Notes under the pieces: generated by a model
Database searches by the model: none
Told to the model about the DNA's origin: nothing
Seen by the model: only the letters and a program-made list of their open reading frames with translations
NCBI GenBank assembly: GCA_050633705.1
Contig: JBOEGZ010000006.1
Span: forward strand, 186,001 to 250,000
Length of the DNA stretch: 64,000 nt
Origin: JAJFHI01 sp050633705
Lineage (GTDB): Bacteria > Pseudomonadota > Alphaproteobacteria > Rhizobiales > Hyphomicrobiaceae
Direction: 5' to 3'
Part shown: piece after piece, positions 1 through 9,160 of the stretch
Layout of the letters: every line of letters begins with the position of its first letter
Position numbering within the stretch: position 1 is the stretch's first letter
Position numbers and translations under genes: made by a program

Positions 1-240
1 GCCGAAGTGCGCGGCATTGACGAGACCACAGTCTATGGCCATTTCGCAGATGCAATCTCAGCTGGTGTTATCGAATTTTGCGCAGTCAGCGAACTGGACT
101 CTTCTGAAATAGACGAGATCCATACTGCATTCGAAAAATGTGACACATTAGAGTCAGGAAAACTTGGCGCCGCACACAATGCACTGGACGGGCGCTACGA
201 CTACGGTATTTTGCGTTGCGTGCTGGCTGAACTCGTTTAA
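1..240 (+). CDS. C-terminal fragment with HTH_40-type domain (possible RecQ-family helicase)
   Basis: The reading frame is open from the first base and ends at a TAA, so only the last 79 residues of a longer protein are here. The fragment opens with a helix-turn-helix-like stretch (AEVRGIDETTVYGHFADAI) followed by an acidic helical segment. This resembles the HTH_40 domain found at the C-terminus of some RecQ-type helicases and YpbB-like proteins. The family name is an inference from this pattern; the helicase motors lie outside the window. About 235 bases follow before the next start and show no gene or clear terminator. Confidence 0.45.
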   Translation, partial: AEVRGIDETTVYGHFADAISAGVIEFCAVSELDSSEIDEIHTAFEKCDTLESGKLGAAHNALDGRYDYGILRCVLAELV

Positions 241-476
241 CTGCGCCTTTTTCCAAAGCAATTTTCAGCGTTGCTCTCATCAAAATGGCGCAATGCAGAA
301 ATGCAGCTTCACAGATCGGCATAATTGCATGGGAAAAGCGCACTGTCATACGACTTTGCCACGCCCTTGCCACAAGATTGGGCACGAATTGTTAAAAGAG
401 GGTCACGCGAACACTGGTGTTAGAATCAGTCGGGACAAATCGCTGGCGTACTCAGGGAACGGGGAGACTTCTACTC

Positions 477-1379
477 ATGATGAAGCCAAATCGGACGCGG
501 CGGTCTTCAATCTTGGCGAAACCAATATCGACAACGTTTTCATTTGCAGCAATGGTCGGCTTGTTCAGCCTAACCGGTTGTTCTTCCAACAATCCTCTTC
601 CCTCACCTGATGGCGGTGTCAAAGTCGGTGCATCATCTGCCGTGCGCAAATTGGTTCCTGCAGCACAACTTGAAGCCTCTGCTTCCGGCCAGTACTCAAC
701 CATCTTACAAAAAGCGCTAAAGACGAATGCACTTGCCCCCAACAACGATCCGCAAGTGCAAAGACTGCGCTCAATCGCCGAGAAAATCACTCCGTTTAGC
801 CAGAAATTCAATCACCGGGCAGCGGGTTGGAAGTGGGAAGTAAATCTCATTCGCTCTAGCCAAATCAATGCATTCTGTATGCCAGGTGGAAAAATCGCAT
901 TCTATTCCGGCATTTTAGACAAGCTCAAATTGACCGATGACGAAGTCGCCGTCATCATGGGACACGAGATCGCTCATGCGCTACGAGAGCACGCACGCGA
1001 ACAGATCGCCAAGAACCAAATCACGTCCGTTGGCACAGGAATAGCCACAACGGTTTTGGGTGACCAATCCAGTTCATTGCTAAAGAGCGGTGCACAACTT
1101 CTCACACTCAAATATTCGCGTGATGATGAAAGCGATGCCGATCTGGTCGGACTGGAGCTGGCGGCGCGCGCTGGCTACGACCCTCGAGCGGGTATCACGC
1201 TTTGGCAAAAGATGTCGCGTGCTGGCGGTGGTGCACCGCTTGAGTTTTTGTCAACACATCCAGCAGGGCAAACACGGATCTCAAACATCCAGAAAAACCT
1301 GCCCGATGTCATGCCACTTTACGAAAAAGCGCGTGCCAAGAAAAAGCAAACAGCACAAGCCGCCCCGACAAAAAGTTGA
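477..1379 (+). CDS. M48-family metallopeptidase, lipoprotein (BepA/LoiP-like)
   Basis: This is a predicted zinc endopeptidase anchored to the envelope as a lipoprotein, of the group involved in outer-membrane protein quality control. The 300-residue protein starts at an ATG with GGGGAG about ten bases upstream; an in-frame GTG lies further up but lacks a ribosome site. A hydrophobic leader ends in the lipobox LTGC with Cys35 as the lipidation site. The zinc motif HEIAH is at 163-167, the third ligand Glu is in the ESDAD motif near 218, and a C-terminal HPxxxxRI motif follows (HPAGQTRI). There is no TPR tail, so it is closer to LoiP/YggG than to full-length BepA. It converges with hisG across about 150 bases. 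Confidence 0.85.
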   Translation: MMKPNRTRRSSILAKPISTTFSFAAMVGLFSLTGCSSNNPLPSPDGGVKVGASSAVRKLVPAAQLEASASGQYSTILQKALKTNALAPNNDPQVQRLRSIAEKITPFSQKFNHRAAGWKWEVNLIRSSQINAFCMPGGKIAFYSGILDKLKLTDDEVAVIMGHEIAHALREHAREQIAKNQITSVGTGIATTVLGDQSSSLLKSGAQLLTLKYSRDDESDADLVGLELAARAGYDPRAGITLWQKMSRAGGGAPLEFLSTHPAGQTRISNIQKNLPDVMPLYEKARAKKKQTAQAAPTKS

Positions 1380-1527
1380 GACTGGCGGCGCGTTAAACCT
1401 CGCAAATAGTAATGGTTTGGTAAAGAGTTCGTGCGGGGCAACTACGACGGGCAAACCCAAAGCCAACAAAAATCGGCTCCAAGCATCACACAATTCACCG
1501 TGAGCACGACGCGTGAACCAGGCCGCT

Positions 1528-2226
1528 TTAAACACCAAGCTTCAACATAATCTCATTTTGTGCCTGGCGCGCCGATGGTGACCACTCAGCCGCATTAGAA
1601 GAAATCAGGTTCGCCTGTGACTGGAGAATGACGCCATCATCAAGAATTCGCAAACCGTTGGCCTTCAACGTTTGCCCAGTTGATGTGATGTCAACGATCA
1701 AGTCGGCTGTTCCAGCTCCTGGCGCGCCTTCGGTCGCACCCAAGCTTTCGATCGTGCGATAGTCACTCAGCCCATGCTTTGCAAAATATTCCCGCGTCAG
1801 GTTCAAATATTTCGTTGCAACGCGATACCACCGTCCATGCTCTCGATGGAATGGAACCGCCAGTTCATCAAGATCCTGCATGGTCCGCACATCGAGCCAG
1901 CAATTTGGAACGGCAACGACAACATCTGCGTGACCAAACCCCATTTGCATGAGAAATTTAACGCGCTCGCGCCAGTCGCTGGTACGTTCACGCACGAGAT
2001 CTTCTCCAGTCACACCCATATGCGCACGCCCGGTTTTCAGGTACCAGGCGATTTCAGATGCCGAAATAAAAGCAACTTCGAGATTGTCGACACCAACAAT
2101 TTCCCCGCGGTAACCGCGCTCGCTGCCTGTGCGACGAACCTCTAAGCCACCGGCGGCAAATCTTTCAATCGTCTGCTCCATCAAACGGCCTTTTGACGGG
2201 AGCCCTAAGATCAATTTCTCTGTCAT
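1528..2226 (-). CDS. hisG: ATP phosphoribosyltransferase, short form (HisG)
   Basis: HisG catalyses the first step of histidine synthesis, joining ATP and PRPP to form phosphoribosyl-ATP. At 232 residues this is the short (HisGS) form, which lacks the C-terminal histidine-sensing domain and works only with the HisZ regulatory subunit. That subunit is encoded immediately upstream, which supports the assignment. The N-terminus (LILGLPSKGRL), the GVTGEDLV segment and the late DLIVDITSTGQTL PRPP-site region are recognisable. The 45-base gap to hisZ suggests one transcript hisS-hisZ-hisG. The ribosome site is weak. Confidence 0.93.
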   Translation of the reverse strand: MTEKLILGLPSKGRLMEQTIERFAAGGLEVRRTGSERGYRGEIVGVDNLEVAFISASEIAWYLKTGRAHMGVTGEDLVRERTSDWRERVKFLMQMGFGHADVVVAVPNCWLDVRTMQDLDELAVPFHREHGRWYRVATKYLNLTREYFAKHGLSDYRTIESLGATEGAPGAGTADLIVDITSTGQTLKANGLRILDDGVILQSQANLISSNAAEWSPSARQAQNEIMLKLGV

Positions 2227-2271
2227 CTGTTACTCAAGACCTCGCCGATCCTGTTGCATTAAAGCATCGTG

Positions 2272-3450
2272 TCATACCGGTTCACCTGTAACCGCAGATA
2301 ACAGTCGCTCTGTGTGAATTGCCGCTCCGATGGCTGGAACATTTTCTGGAGCGCCACACATTTTAAGGAGATTGTCATAGCGCCCACCACCAGCAATCGG
2401 GCTGGTTTCTCCAAGAGACTCAACCACAACTTCAAAAACAAAGCCGGTGTAATATTCAAGAGTGCGCCCAAACTCCGCCGAAAAATCTGCATGCACGACA
2501 TCAACCCCGGCATCAGTCAAAAGCTGCAATCGCCTGTGATAAACATCCAGTGCCTGACTGATGTCGATATCTTTGTCGCGGATCAAATCTTTTAATCGCG
2601 CACCAGCGGCACGCGCAGGTGCTGCAACGCTAATATAATTTTCAATCAGCTCCGAAGTTTCCGGCTTTAGTGGTTGAGTTTGAGCATCAGAAGTGATCGT
2701 CAGCAGGTGCTCGGTAATTTCCGCCACTGATCTTCGCCCGACCAAGGGAATCCCTTCGTTATCGAGGTAATCTGCAACAGCTTGTTCGGCCTGCCGCGGA
2801 TTTTTTGGGTCGAGAGATTTTCTAAGTTTTTCAGGCAAACGTGCCGCACCGCTTTCAGGAGCTTCAGTCAAACGGGTCAACTCGGCACGAAAGGCCTCTG
2901 GCCGCCAGAATTGATGGAAAAGGCGTTGGCGCCAGCGCTCAGGCATGTCTGCCGTGTTCAAAACGGCGCGAAACAATCCCAAATCGCCAATCCGCAAGCG
3001 AAAGTCTTTAAGGCCGGCTGATTTTACAGCTTCCAAAATCAACGCCACGGTTTCAGCTTCTGCTTTCTCAGCATCACCCAAACCAAATGTCTCAATACCG
3101 GCTTGGCGAAATTCGCGCGGGTGTGCGGCCGTTGCACCTTCGGGTTGGAAACGAAAGGCTGTGCCATTGTAACAATATTTAGCGTGCGTATCGGGATGCT
3201 CATGACGTTCTAAATGCAGACGGCACGTCGGCACGGTGAGGTCTGGGCGCAAACATAACTCGTCGCCATCGGGATCTTGGAACACATACGTACGCGCACG
3301 CAGCATCTCACCAACGGCATCAAGAAAGATACCAGCAGGCTGAATTTGTGACGGCGCAACAGCCTCATGCCCAGCATTGATAAACACAGACGTGATTTTG
3401 CCGGCTTGCGTTTCCAGCGCCTCGAATGAACGTACGGTCTCAGCAGCCAT
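2272..3450 (-). CDS. hisZ: ATP phosphoribosyltransferase regulatory subunit (HisZ)
   Basis: HisZ is a catalytically inactive paralogue of the class II histidyl-tRNA synthetase core. It assembles with short HisG and confers histidine feedback inhibition. The 392-residue product keeps HisRS-like motifs (LRPDLTVPTCRLHLERH, YYTGFVFEVVV, GGGRYDNLL) but lacks the C-terminal anticodon-binding domain of the HisS encoded just upstream. The ATG is preceded by GAAGAAG at about eleven bases. Only 34 bases separate it from hisS, so the paralogous pair is almost certainly co-transcribed. Confidence 0.93.
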   Translation of the reverse strand: MAAETVRSFEALETQAGKITSVFINAGHEAVAPSQIQPAGIFLDAVGEMLRARTYVFQDPDGDELCLRPDLTVPTCRLHLERHEHPDTHAKYCYNGTAFRFQPEGATAAHPREFRQAGIETFGLGDAEKAEAETVALILEAVKSAGLKDFRLRIGDLGLFRAVLNTADMPERWRQRLFHQFWRPEAFRAELTRLTEAPESGAARLPEKLRKSLDPKNPRQAEQAVADYLDNEGIPLVGRRSVAEITEHLLTITSDAQTQPLKPETSELIENYISVAAPARAAGARLKDLIRDKDIDISQALDVYHRRLQLLTDAGVDVVHADFSAEFGRTLEYYTGFVFEVVVESLGETSPIAGGGRYDNLLKMCGAPENVPAIGAAIHTERLLSAVTGEPV

Positions 3451-3484
3451 GAGTTAAATTTCTTCTTCTAGATTTATTGAGAAC

Positions 3485-4981
3485 TTAAGAGCGATGCCGA
3501 GCGAGAATATCACGCACCGCCGCCACCAGTTCGACTTCAGGCACGGAAACTTGCGCTGGACGCGCCTCGCGCCACTCTTTTGAATCCTTGATTGTTTCTG
3601 ACAGCTTTAAGCCCTCGATAAGGTCTTTAATTTGCACCTCACCCGCCTCACGTTCTTGCGAGCCTTGGATGACAACACAAGGTGCGCCGCGTTTGTCTGC
3701 GTATTTCATCTGCGCCTTCATACCAGCAACGCCGAGATACATTTCAGCGCGAATACCTGCCTCGCGCAAATCCATCGCCATGCGTTGATACCGCGGTGTA
3801 TCTTCGCGGTCCATCACCAGAACGACAACGGGGCCCTGCCCGGCAACTTCAGATTTAGCACGTCCCAAAGCCGCCAACGCCGCCTGCAAACGCGAAACGC
3901 CGATTGAAAACCCAGTTGCAGGTGCGGGACGGCCGGTAAAGCGGGTGACGAGGTCGTCATACCGTCCCCCTCCGCCAACAGAGCCAAAGCGCGACATCTC
4001 TCCATCGTCTCCTGCAACGGAAAACAGCAATTCCGCCTCGAACACTGGTCCTGTGTAATAATCAAGGCCGCGAACAACCGATGGGTCAAAAGTAACGCGA
4101 TCGACATCAAAATCTCCAGCCGTCAACAGCGCGTCGATCTCGCCAAGCTCTTGCAAACCTTGCAGACCGATCTCCTGGCCTTCCATCAAAGGTTTTAAAG
4201 CTTCCAATGTCTCAGCACGCGAACCACCTTGCGCACCAACAAATCGCATCACACGGTCAATTTCGTCCGGCGCCAATCCAGCACCTTTGGTGAAATCGCC
4301 AGAGTCATCTTTTCGTCCAGGCCCCAACAACAACGCGACACCTTCCGGCCCAAGGCGATCCAATTTATCTGCCGCTCGCAAAACAGTCAGACGCCGCGCG
4401 CCATCATCAGCCTCATCACCAATGCCAATACTTGCCAAAACACCGTCGAGCAATTTTCGGTTATTGACCTTCACAACAAAGTCGCCACGCGCGATACCAA
4501 GTGCTTCCAATGTGTCAGCAGCCAACATGCAGATTTCTGCATCAGCCGCGACGTTTTCAGTACCAACAGTATCGGCATCAAATTGCATGAACTGTCGGAA
4601 GCGACCTGGGCCGGGTTTTTCATTGCGCCAAACATAGCCCGTCGCGTAGCGCCGGAAAGGGCGCGGGAGTGCATCAAAATTTTCTGCGACATGACGTGCC
4701 AATGGCGCGGTCAAATCATAGCGCAGCGATAACCACTGATCATCGTCATCTTGAAACGAAAACACGCCCGCATTCGGCCGGTCCACGTCAGGCAAAAACT
4801 TCCCCAGTGCTTCGGTATATTCAAATGCCGGAGTTTCCAGAGGTTCAAATCCATAACGCTCATAGACAGCACGTATTTTCGTCAACATTTCAGCTGTTGC
4901 GTGCATCTCCTGAGACCCGACGTCTCGGAGCCCTTTTGGCAAGCGTGCCTTCGGCCGCGCTGTTTTTTTCTTCTTAGCCAT
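3485..4981 (-). CDS. hisS: Histidyl-tRNA synthetase
   Basis: This class II aminoacyl-tRNA synthetase charges tRNA-His in the cytoplasm. I chose the ATG giving MAKKKKTARPK (498 residues) over an in-frame upstream start, because homologues begin with a short basic tail followed by the PKGLRD motif. Class II motif 2 (RRYATGYVWRNEKPGPGRFRQF), the histidine-binding signature RGLDYYTGPVFE and motif 3 (GGGGRYDDLV) are all present, followed by an anticodon-binding domain. It leads the hisS-hisZ-hisG block. The roughly 135 bases between it and the kinase-phosphatase gene hold no gene. Confidence 0.95.
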   Translation of the reverse strand: MAKKKKTARPKARLPKGLRDVGSQEMHATAEMLTKIRAVYERYGFEPLETPAFEYTEALGKFLPDVDRPNAGVFSFQDDDDQWLSLRYDLTAPLARHVAENFDALPRPFRRYATGYVWRNEKPGPGRFRQFMQFDADTVGTENVAADAEICMLAADTLEALGIARGDFVVKVNNRKLLDGVLASIGIGDEADDGARRLTVLRAADKLDRLGPEGVALLLGPGRKDDSGDFTKGAGLAPDEIDRVMRFVGAQGGSRAETLEALKPLMEGQEIGLQGLQELGEIDALLTAGDFDVDRVTFDPSVVRGLDYYTGPVFEAELLFSVAGDDGEMSRFGSVGGGGRYDDLVTRFTGRPAPATGFSIGVSRLQAALAALGRAKSEVAGQGPVVVLVMDREDTPRYQRMAMDLREAGIRAEMYLGVAGMKAQMKYADKRGAPCVVIQGSQEREAGEVQIKDLIEGLKLSETIKDSKEWREARPAQVSVPEVELVAAVRDILARHRS

Positions 4982-5117
4982 GCTGTGTCTGAGCTTCAGG
5001 TTGGAATGGATTACGTCTTTGAAATTATTAGAATGCACCGGCCTTATAACCGATTGGCCCTATGGTGCAACGGGTGCACCGCAATGCTTACCTCGCCCGC
5101 CCGTGGGGCCTTGGGGC

Positions 5118-6440
5118 TTATGATGCTTTCGGGCGCGCTGGCGGATGCCCAAATGGCCGGATTGGCTCAGCATAGACCGCTTGGGCTGGCACCGAGACCA
5201 CCTCTTTTTCAGGCCATCTGAGAGCGGTTAATTTTCCCCCAAAGCAGCAACCGGTATCAAGGCACATCGTGTTGTTGAGCCAATTCGCTTCTGGCACGGG
5301 TGTATGACCGTAGACGATGGCTGTGTCACCGGAATACTCCGCAGCCCAATTATATCGGATCGGCAATCCAAATTCGTCCGTTTCCCCGGACGTCTCGCCA
5401 TACAGACAAAACATATAGACCCGACGCGACACCCGGCCAATCAAGCTTGCCTTGATGCCTGCGTGAGCAACAGCCAGCCGTCCCTCGTCCAACCAGAGGT
5501 GACTTGGCAAATCAGCAACAAACTTTTCAATTTTTGGCCGCCATTCGTCAGGTTCGTTGGCAAGTTGTGTGGCTGACTTATCCAGTCCGTGTGTCAGTGT
5601 CACGTCATTGCCACGCAACCATCGCATCAACTTGTTGTCGTGATTTCCAGGCACACAGAGCGCTTGGCCACAGCCCACCATATGCATTGCAAGGCGCAAC
5701 ACGCCAGGCGTATCGGGACCGCGATCGACAAGGTCACCAACAAAAACCAAGGTTCGACCAGGCGGCGTTTGGGTTACAATTTTCCATACTTCCCCCTCTT
5801 TTGTCATTGAAACGGTGTAGCCAAGCTTGGACATCAACGCGATGAGCTCATCACAACACCCGTGCACATCTCCAATGATATCAAATGGCCCGGCCAAATG
5901 ACGTTTGTCTGCCAATACAGGAATACGTTTTATGTCCGTGTTATCGATTTCAGAAACAGACATCAGCTTATGCACGACGCGAAACCCTTCCGTGTCGAGC
6001 TGACTAAGGCTGCCTCGTAAACTTTGCAGTTGCGCCGCAATAACATCATCGCCGACGCGCCGTTTTGTTCGTGCTGCATTTTGCGCAAAACACGTTTCAG
6101 GGCCTGGATTAATCACCAATGCCACAGGTGGTGCGTGATGCTTTACGGCAAGATCAATCAAAGCATCCCGGTCATCGGCACGAACATTCGTGGCATCAAT
6201 CACGGCGAGCTTGCGCCGTTTCAAACGCTTGGCTGCAATGTCGTGCACGAGTTCAAAGGCATCGCGACTTGCTTCTTGGTTGGATTCATCATCTGAAACG
6301 ATACCGCGGTAGGTATCAGACGAAATAATCTCCGTTGCCGCAAAATGGCGCGCTGCAAAGGACGACTTTCCCGCCCCTGCCGCACCAATCATAATCACCA
6401 GTGAAAAGTCAGGAATGTCGATAATATGCCGATCAGGCAT
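5118..6440 (-). CDS. Polynucleotide kinase-phosphatase (Pnkp-type, no ligase domain)
   Basis: The predicted bifunctional nucleic-acid end-healing enzyme has 440 residues. An N-terminal P-loop kinase (GAAGAGKS at 19-26, and DATN near 82-85) would add 5'-phosphate. A calcineurin-like phosphoesterase follows (GDVHG 190-194, GDLVDRG 235-241, GNHD 265-268, then HAG and GHTPV) and would remove 3' or 2',3'-cyclic phosphate. Order and motifs match the first two domains of bacterial Pnkp from the Hen1/Pnkp RNA-repair system, but the protein stops where Pnkp's adenylyltransferase/ligase begins. There is no hen1 nearby. The ATG overlaps the end of glcF by 8 bases with GGTGA inside glcF, suggesting coupled translation. 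The natural substrate is not shown by sequence. Confidence 0.8.
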   Translation of the reverse strand: MPDRHIIDIPDFSLVIMIGAAGAGKSSFAARHFAATEIISSDTYRGIVSDDESNQEASRDAFELVHDIAAKRLKRRKLAVIDATNVRADDRDALIDLAVKHHAPPVALVINPGPETCFAQNAARTKRRVGDDVIAAQLQSLRGSLSQLDTEGFRVVHKLMSVSEIDNTDIKRIPVLADKRHLAGPFDIIGDVHGCCDELIALMSKLGYTVSMTKEGEVWKIVTQTPPGRTLVFVGDLVDRGPDTPGVLRLAMHMVGCGQALCVPGNHDNKLMRWLRGNDVTLTHGLDKSATQLANEPDEWRPKIEKFVADLPSHLWLDEGRLAVAHAGIKASLIGRVSRRVYMFCLYGETSGETDEFGLPIRYNWAAEYSGDTAIVYGHTPVPEANWLNNTMCLDTGCCFGGKLTALRWPEKEVVSVPAQAVYAEPIRPFGHPPARPKAS

Positions 6441-7797
6441 TGATGAAATCACCCATTTGTTTTTTTGGCTTGGGCACGTCCGAAACGTACTTTGACAGTC
6501 CTTCCAACCCACGCGGCACCGGGCCGCCATAGGCCCAATCAAGCAATTCAACAGTGTGTACAATCGGTACGCCGAGATCACGTTCTAACTGCGTAATACA
6601 GCCAATGTTGCCAGCGGCAACCAAGTCTGGTTTCACACTTTTGATGTTGTTTATTTTACGCTCCTTCAGGCGTTCGGCCATTTCCGACTGCAAAATATTA
6701 TAGGTTCCAGCAGACCCACAGCAAATGTGCCCCTCAGGTACGCCAACAATTGAAAAACCTGCGTTCTCCAAAAGCAGCTTGGGTTCTTCGGTAATGCGCT
6801 GCCCGTGTTGCATCGAACAAGCAGAATGATAAGCAACGCGCAATGATGAGTATCTCACCGGTGCACCCAAATCATATTCACCGAGAAATTCCGTCACGTC
6901 TTTTGTAAGAGCAGAAATCTTAGCCGCGCGCTCACCATATTCAGGGTCATGACGCAGCATTTCCCCATAATCCTTGACCGTTGTCCCGCAGCCTGAGGCG
7001 TTGATAATGATTGCATCCACTGGCCCACGCGCGATCACCTTTTCCCAAGCATCGATGTTTTTCTTTACTTGCTGGTGTGCCTCTGCTTCGCGACCAAGAT
7101 GATGCGCGAGTGCGCCACAACACCCAGCGCCACGCGCAACAACAACATCGACGCCACGTCGTGCCAACAATCGCACCGTCGTATCATTGATTTCCGGACG
7201 CAACACCTGTTGCGCACACCCCGTCAACATGATGACACGTGCCCGACGCTCAGATTTTGTCGCAGCGGTGCCAGCTCCATCAAATTGTGACGGCGTTGGC
7301 AATCGAACCGGAGCCAAGGCAATCATTGCTGCTAACTCTTTGAAACCGAACATACGCATGAGCTTCACAAACGGCCGCCCCATTGGGGCAAGCTTTAGCG
7401 CCAAACGAAACCGTTCAGGATAGGGAACGATCGCGGCCAAAAGTCTGCGAATTGTGCGACTTTTCAAAGATCGGGTGCCAGTCTCTTCAATGTAGACACG
7501 CGCATGATCGACCAAGTGCATGTAGTCCACCCCACTTGGGCAGGTAGAAACACAAGACAGACAGGAGAGGCACCGATCGACATGATATTGAACTTCTTTC
7601 GTGGCGCTCTTGCCGCCCTCAAACATATCTTTCATGAGGTAAATACGACCACGTGGCGAATCTCGTTCATCGCCATCCAACACATACGTCGAGCAAACCG
7701 CCGTGCACAATCCGCAATGCACACACCGACGCAAAATCGATTCGACTTCGGCCAAGCGTGGGTCTGCGAGTTGTTGTGATGTAAAGTTCGTTTGCAT
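6433..7797 (-). CDS. glcF: Glycolate oxidase iron-sulfur subunit GlcF
   Basis: This is the iron-sulfur subunit of the membrane-associated glycolate dehydrogenase, passing electrons from the flavin subunits GlcD/GlcE to the respiratory chain. The 454-residue protein has two [4Fe-4S] motifs: Cys25-28-31-35 and Cys76-79-82-86. Two C-terminal CCG domains follow (GCCGALAHHLG and CCGSAGTYN). It is the last of glcD-glcE-glcF on the minus strand and runs 8 bases into the kinase-phosphatase gene. A 99-base gap separates it from glcE. Confidence 0.92.
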   Translation of the reverse strand: MQTNFTSQQLADPRLAEVESILRRCVHCGLCTAVCSTYVLDGDERDSPRGRIYLMKDMFEGGKSATKEVQYHVDRCLSCLSCVSTCPSGVDYMHLVDHARVYIEETGTRSLKSRTIRRLLAAIVPYPERFRLALKLAPMGRPFVKLMRMFGFKELAAMIALAPVRLPTPSQFDGAGTAATKSERRARVIMLTGCAQQVLRPEINDTTVRLLARRGVDVVVARGAGCCGALAHHLGREAEAHQQVKKNIDAWEKVIARGPVDAIIINASGCGTTVKDYGEMLRHDPEYGERAAKISALTKDVTEFLGEYDLGAPVRYSSLRVAYHSACSMQHGQRITEEPKLLLENAGFSIVGVPEGHICCGSAGTYNILQSEMAERLKERKINNIKSVKPDLVAAGNIGCITQLERDLGVPIVHTVELLDWAYGGPVPRGLEGLSKYVSDVPKPKKQMGDFINA

Positions 7798-7896
7798 GTT
7801 TTCTCTAAAGTTGTAATTACTAAGCTCAAAATGATAACCGAGCCGATCATTAACTCAGAACATAGTCCTTCACCGATCAGCCACACTCAGCCAACG

Positions 7897-9120
7897 TCAC
7901 ATGCCAGCATACATCCGTCCCGGGTTGAAAATCCTGTAGGGGTCGAAAACCTTTTTTATTTCTCGGCTGACACGTGCAACGTTTGTATCTAATGGCTGAA
8001 ATACATCGACCTGGCGACGAACATCTTCATCCGCACGAATGAGCGTGGCATGGCCGCCATGAATGGCGACAGCACGGCGAACTTCCGAAGCACCGGCATC
8101 GGCAGCGGCTGGAACTTCGGCCCATATCAAACCACCAGACCAATCGTACATGGCGTTGATCGGCATATGACGCCGAATGGTATCAACGACTTTAGCACCA
8201 TTGCTGGGCGAAGTTGAAATTCGCCACAAACAGGTTTCGGCGAAAGGCAGAACCGACAAGCGTCGCAACTCACCCCAGAATGCAAATGTATCTTGCAAAT
8301 CCAACTGCAACGGCTCGCCATAGGCCTTGAGCTGTTCCATCACTTGCATTTTGCGATAATTCACGGAATGCGTCGTGTTTTCCAGGCGCAAGGCTGTCAA
8401 TGAACTACCATGTTTTTGCAAGGCGGGGTGTTCAAGTCGCTGAGCCAGTTCAACCGGCAAGTGAATAGCGCCGGAAATCTCATAGGGCAGCCCCATCGCA
8501 GCGCACATCAGTTCGTTGCCAATTTCTTCTGTCAAATCCGGATAGACCAACGTTACGCCGTCATCCGGCCAAGGCAGAACTTTAAAGGTCACTTCGCTAA
8601 TGGCGGCAAGTGTGCCCCAACTTCCCGTCAGAGCGCGAGCCACGTCATAACCGGTCACATTCTTCATAACCCGACCACCTGATTTGAACACTTCGGCCAA
8701 TCCGTTGACGCCACTAAGTCCGAGCAAATGATCACGCGCGGCCCCAGCCTGAATGCGCCGCGCTCCTGACGTGTTGGTGGCAAATACACCACCGATTGTT
8801 TGGTGTCCGATCTGCGCCCCGATTGCGCCTGCAACATCGACAGGCTCAAAAGCAAGCATCTGTCCGCGTGAGGCCAGTTCGGTTTCAACTTGCGACAACG
8901 CCGTACCCGCCAAAGCCGACATCACGAGCTCTGTCGGCTCGTACAGTGTCACACCGCGCAAAGAAGCGAGCGTCAGCATCGCGGAAGCAGACGTGGAACG
9001 TCCAATAGTGCGCTTCGTGCCGTTACCAATCAGCTCAACAGTAACCTCTTTTTCTATCAGTTGGGCCACCATTGCGCGCAGTTCCCAATCTGTCGCAGGC
9101 CTTAAAACATGTTCGCTCAA
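7897..9120 (-). CDS. glcE: Glycolate oxidase FAD-binding subunit GlcE
   Basis: GlcE is the second flavin-binding subunit of glycolate dehydrogenase and resembles a truncated GlcD. The 407-residue product carries an FAD_binding_4 (PCMH) fold: the GNGTKRTIGR segment, GAIGAQIGHQTIGGVFATNTSGARR, and VMKNVTGYDVARALTGSWGTL. The start is a TTG directly behind a strong GAGGAG at about six bases, which decides it over later candidates. It sits 40 bases after glcD and is clearly part of the same operon. Confidence 0.9.
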   Translation of the reverse strand: MSEHVLRPATDWELRAMVAQLIEKEVTVELIGNGTKRTIGRSTSASAMLTLASLRGVTLYEPTELVMSALAGTALSQVETELASRGQMLAFEPVDVAGAIGAQIGHQTIGGVFATNTSGARRIQAGAARDHLLGLSGVNGLAEVFKSGGRVMKNVTGYDVARALTGSWGTLAAISEVTFKVLPWPDDGVTLVYPDLTEEIGNELMCAAMGLPYEISGAIHLPVELAQRLEHPALQKHGSSLTALRLENTTHSVNYRKMQVMEQLKAYGEPLQLDLQDTFAFWGELRRLSVLPFAETCLWRISTSPSNGAKVVDTIRRHMPINAMYDWSGGLIWAEVPAAADAGASEVRRAVAIHGGHATLIRADEDVRRQVDVFQPLDTNVARVSREIKKVFDPYRIFNPGRMYAGM

Positions 9121-9160
9121 ACCGATCTCCTCAATTCACCTGTCCCTGCCGAGGGTCAGC

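Noticed and set aside
164..610. Open frame across the gap after the first gene fragment into the M48 gene
   Set aside because: It has no ribosome site or domain and conflicts with the well-supported M48 lipoprotein start.
4229..4732. Long plus-strand open frame of 167 codons opposite hisS
   Set aside because: It lies wholly antisense to a firmly assigned synthetase gene, has no recognisable domain and no ribosome site; it is a by-product of the coding strand's composition.
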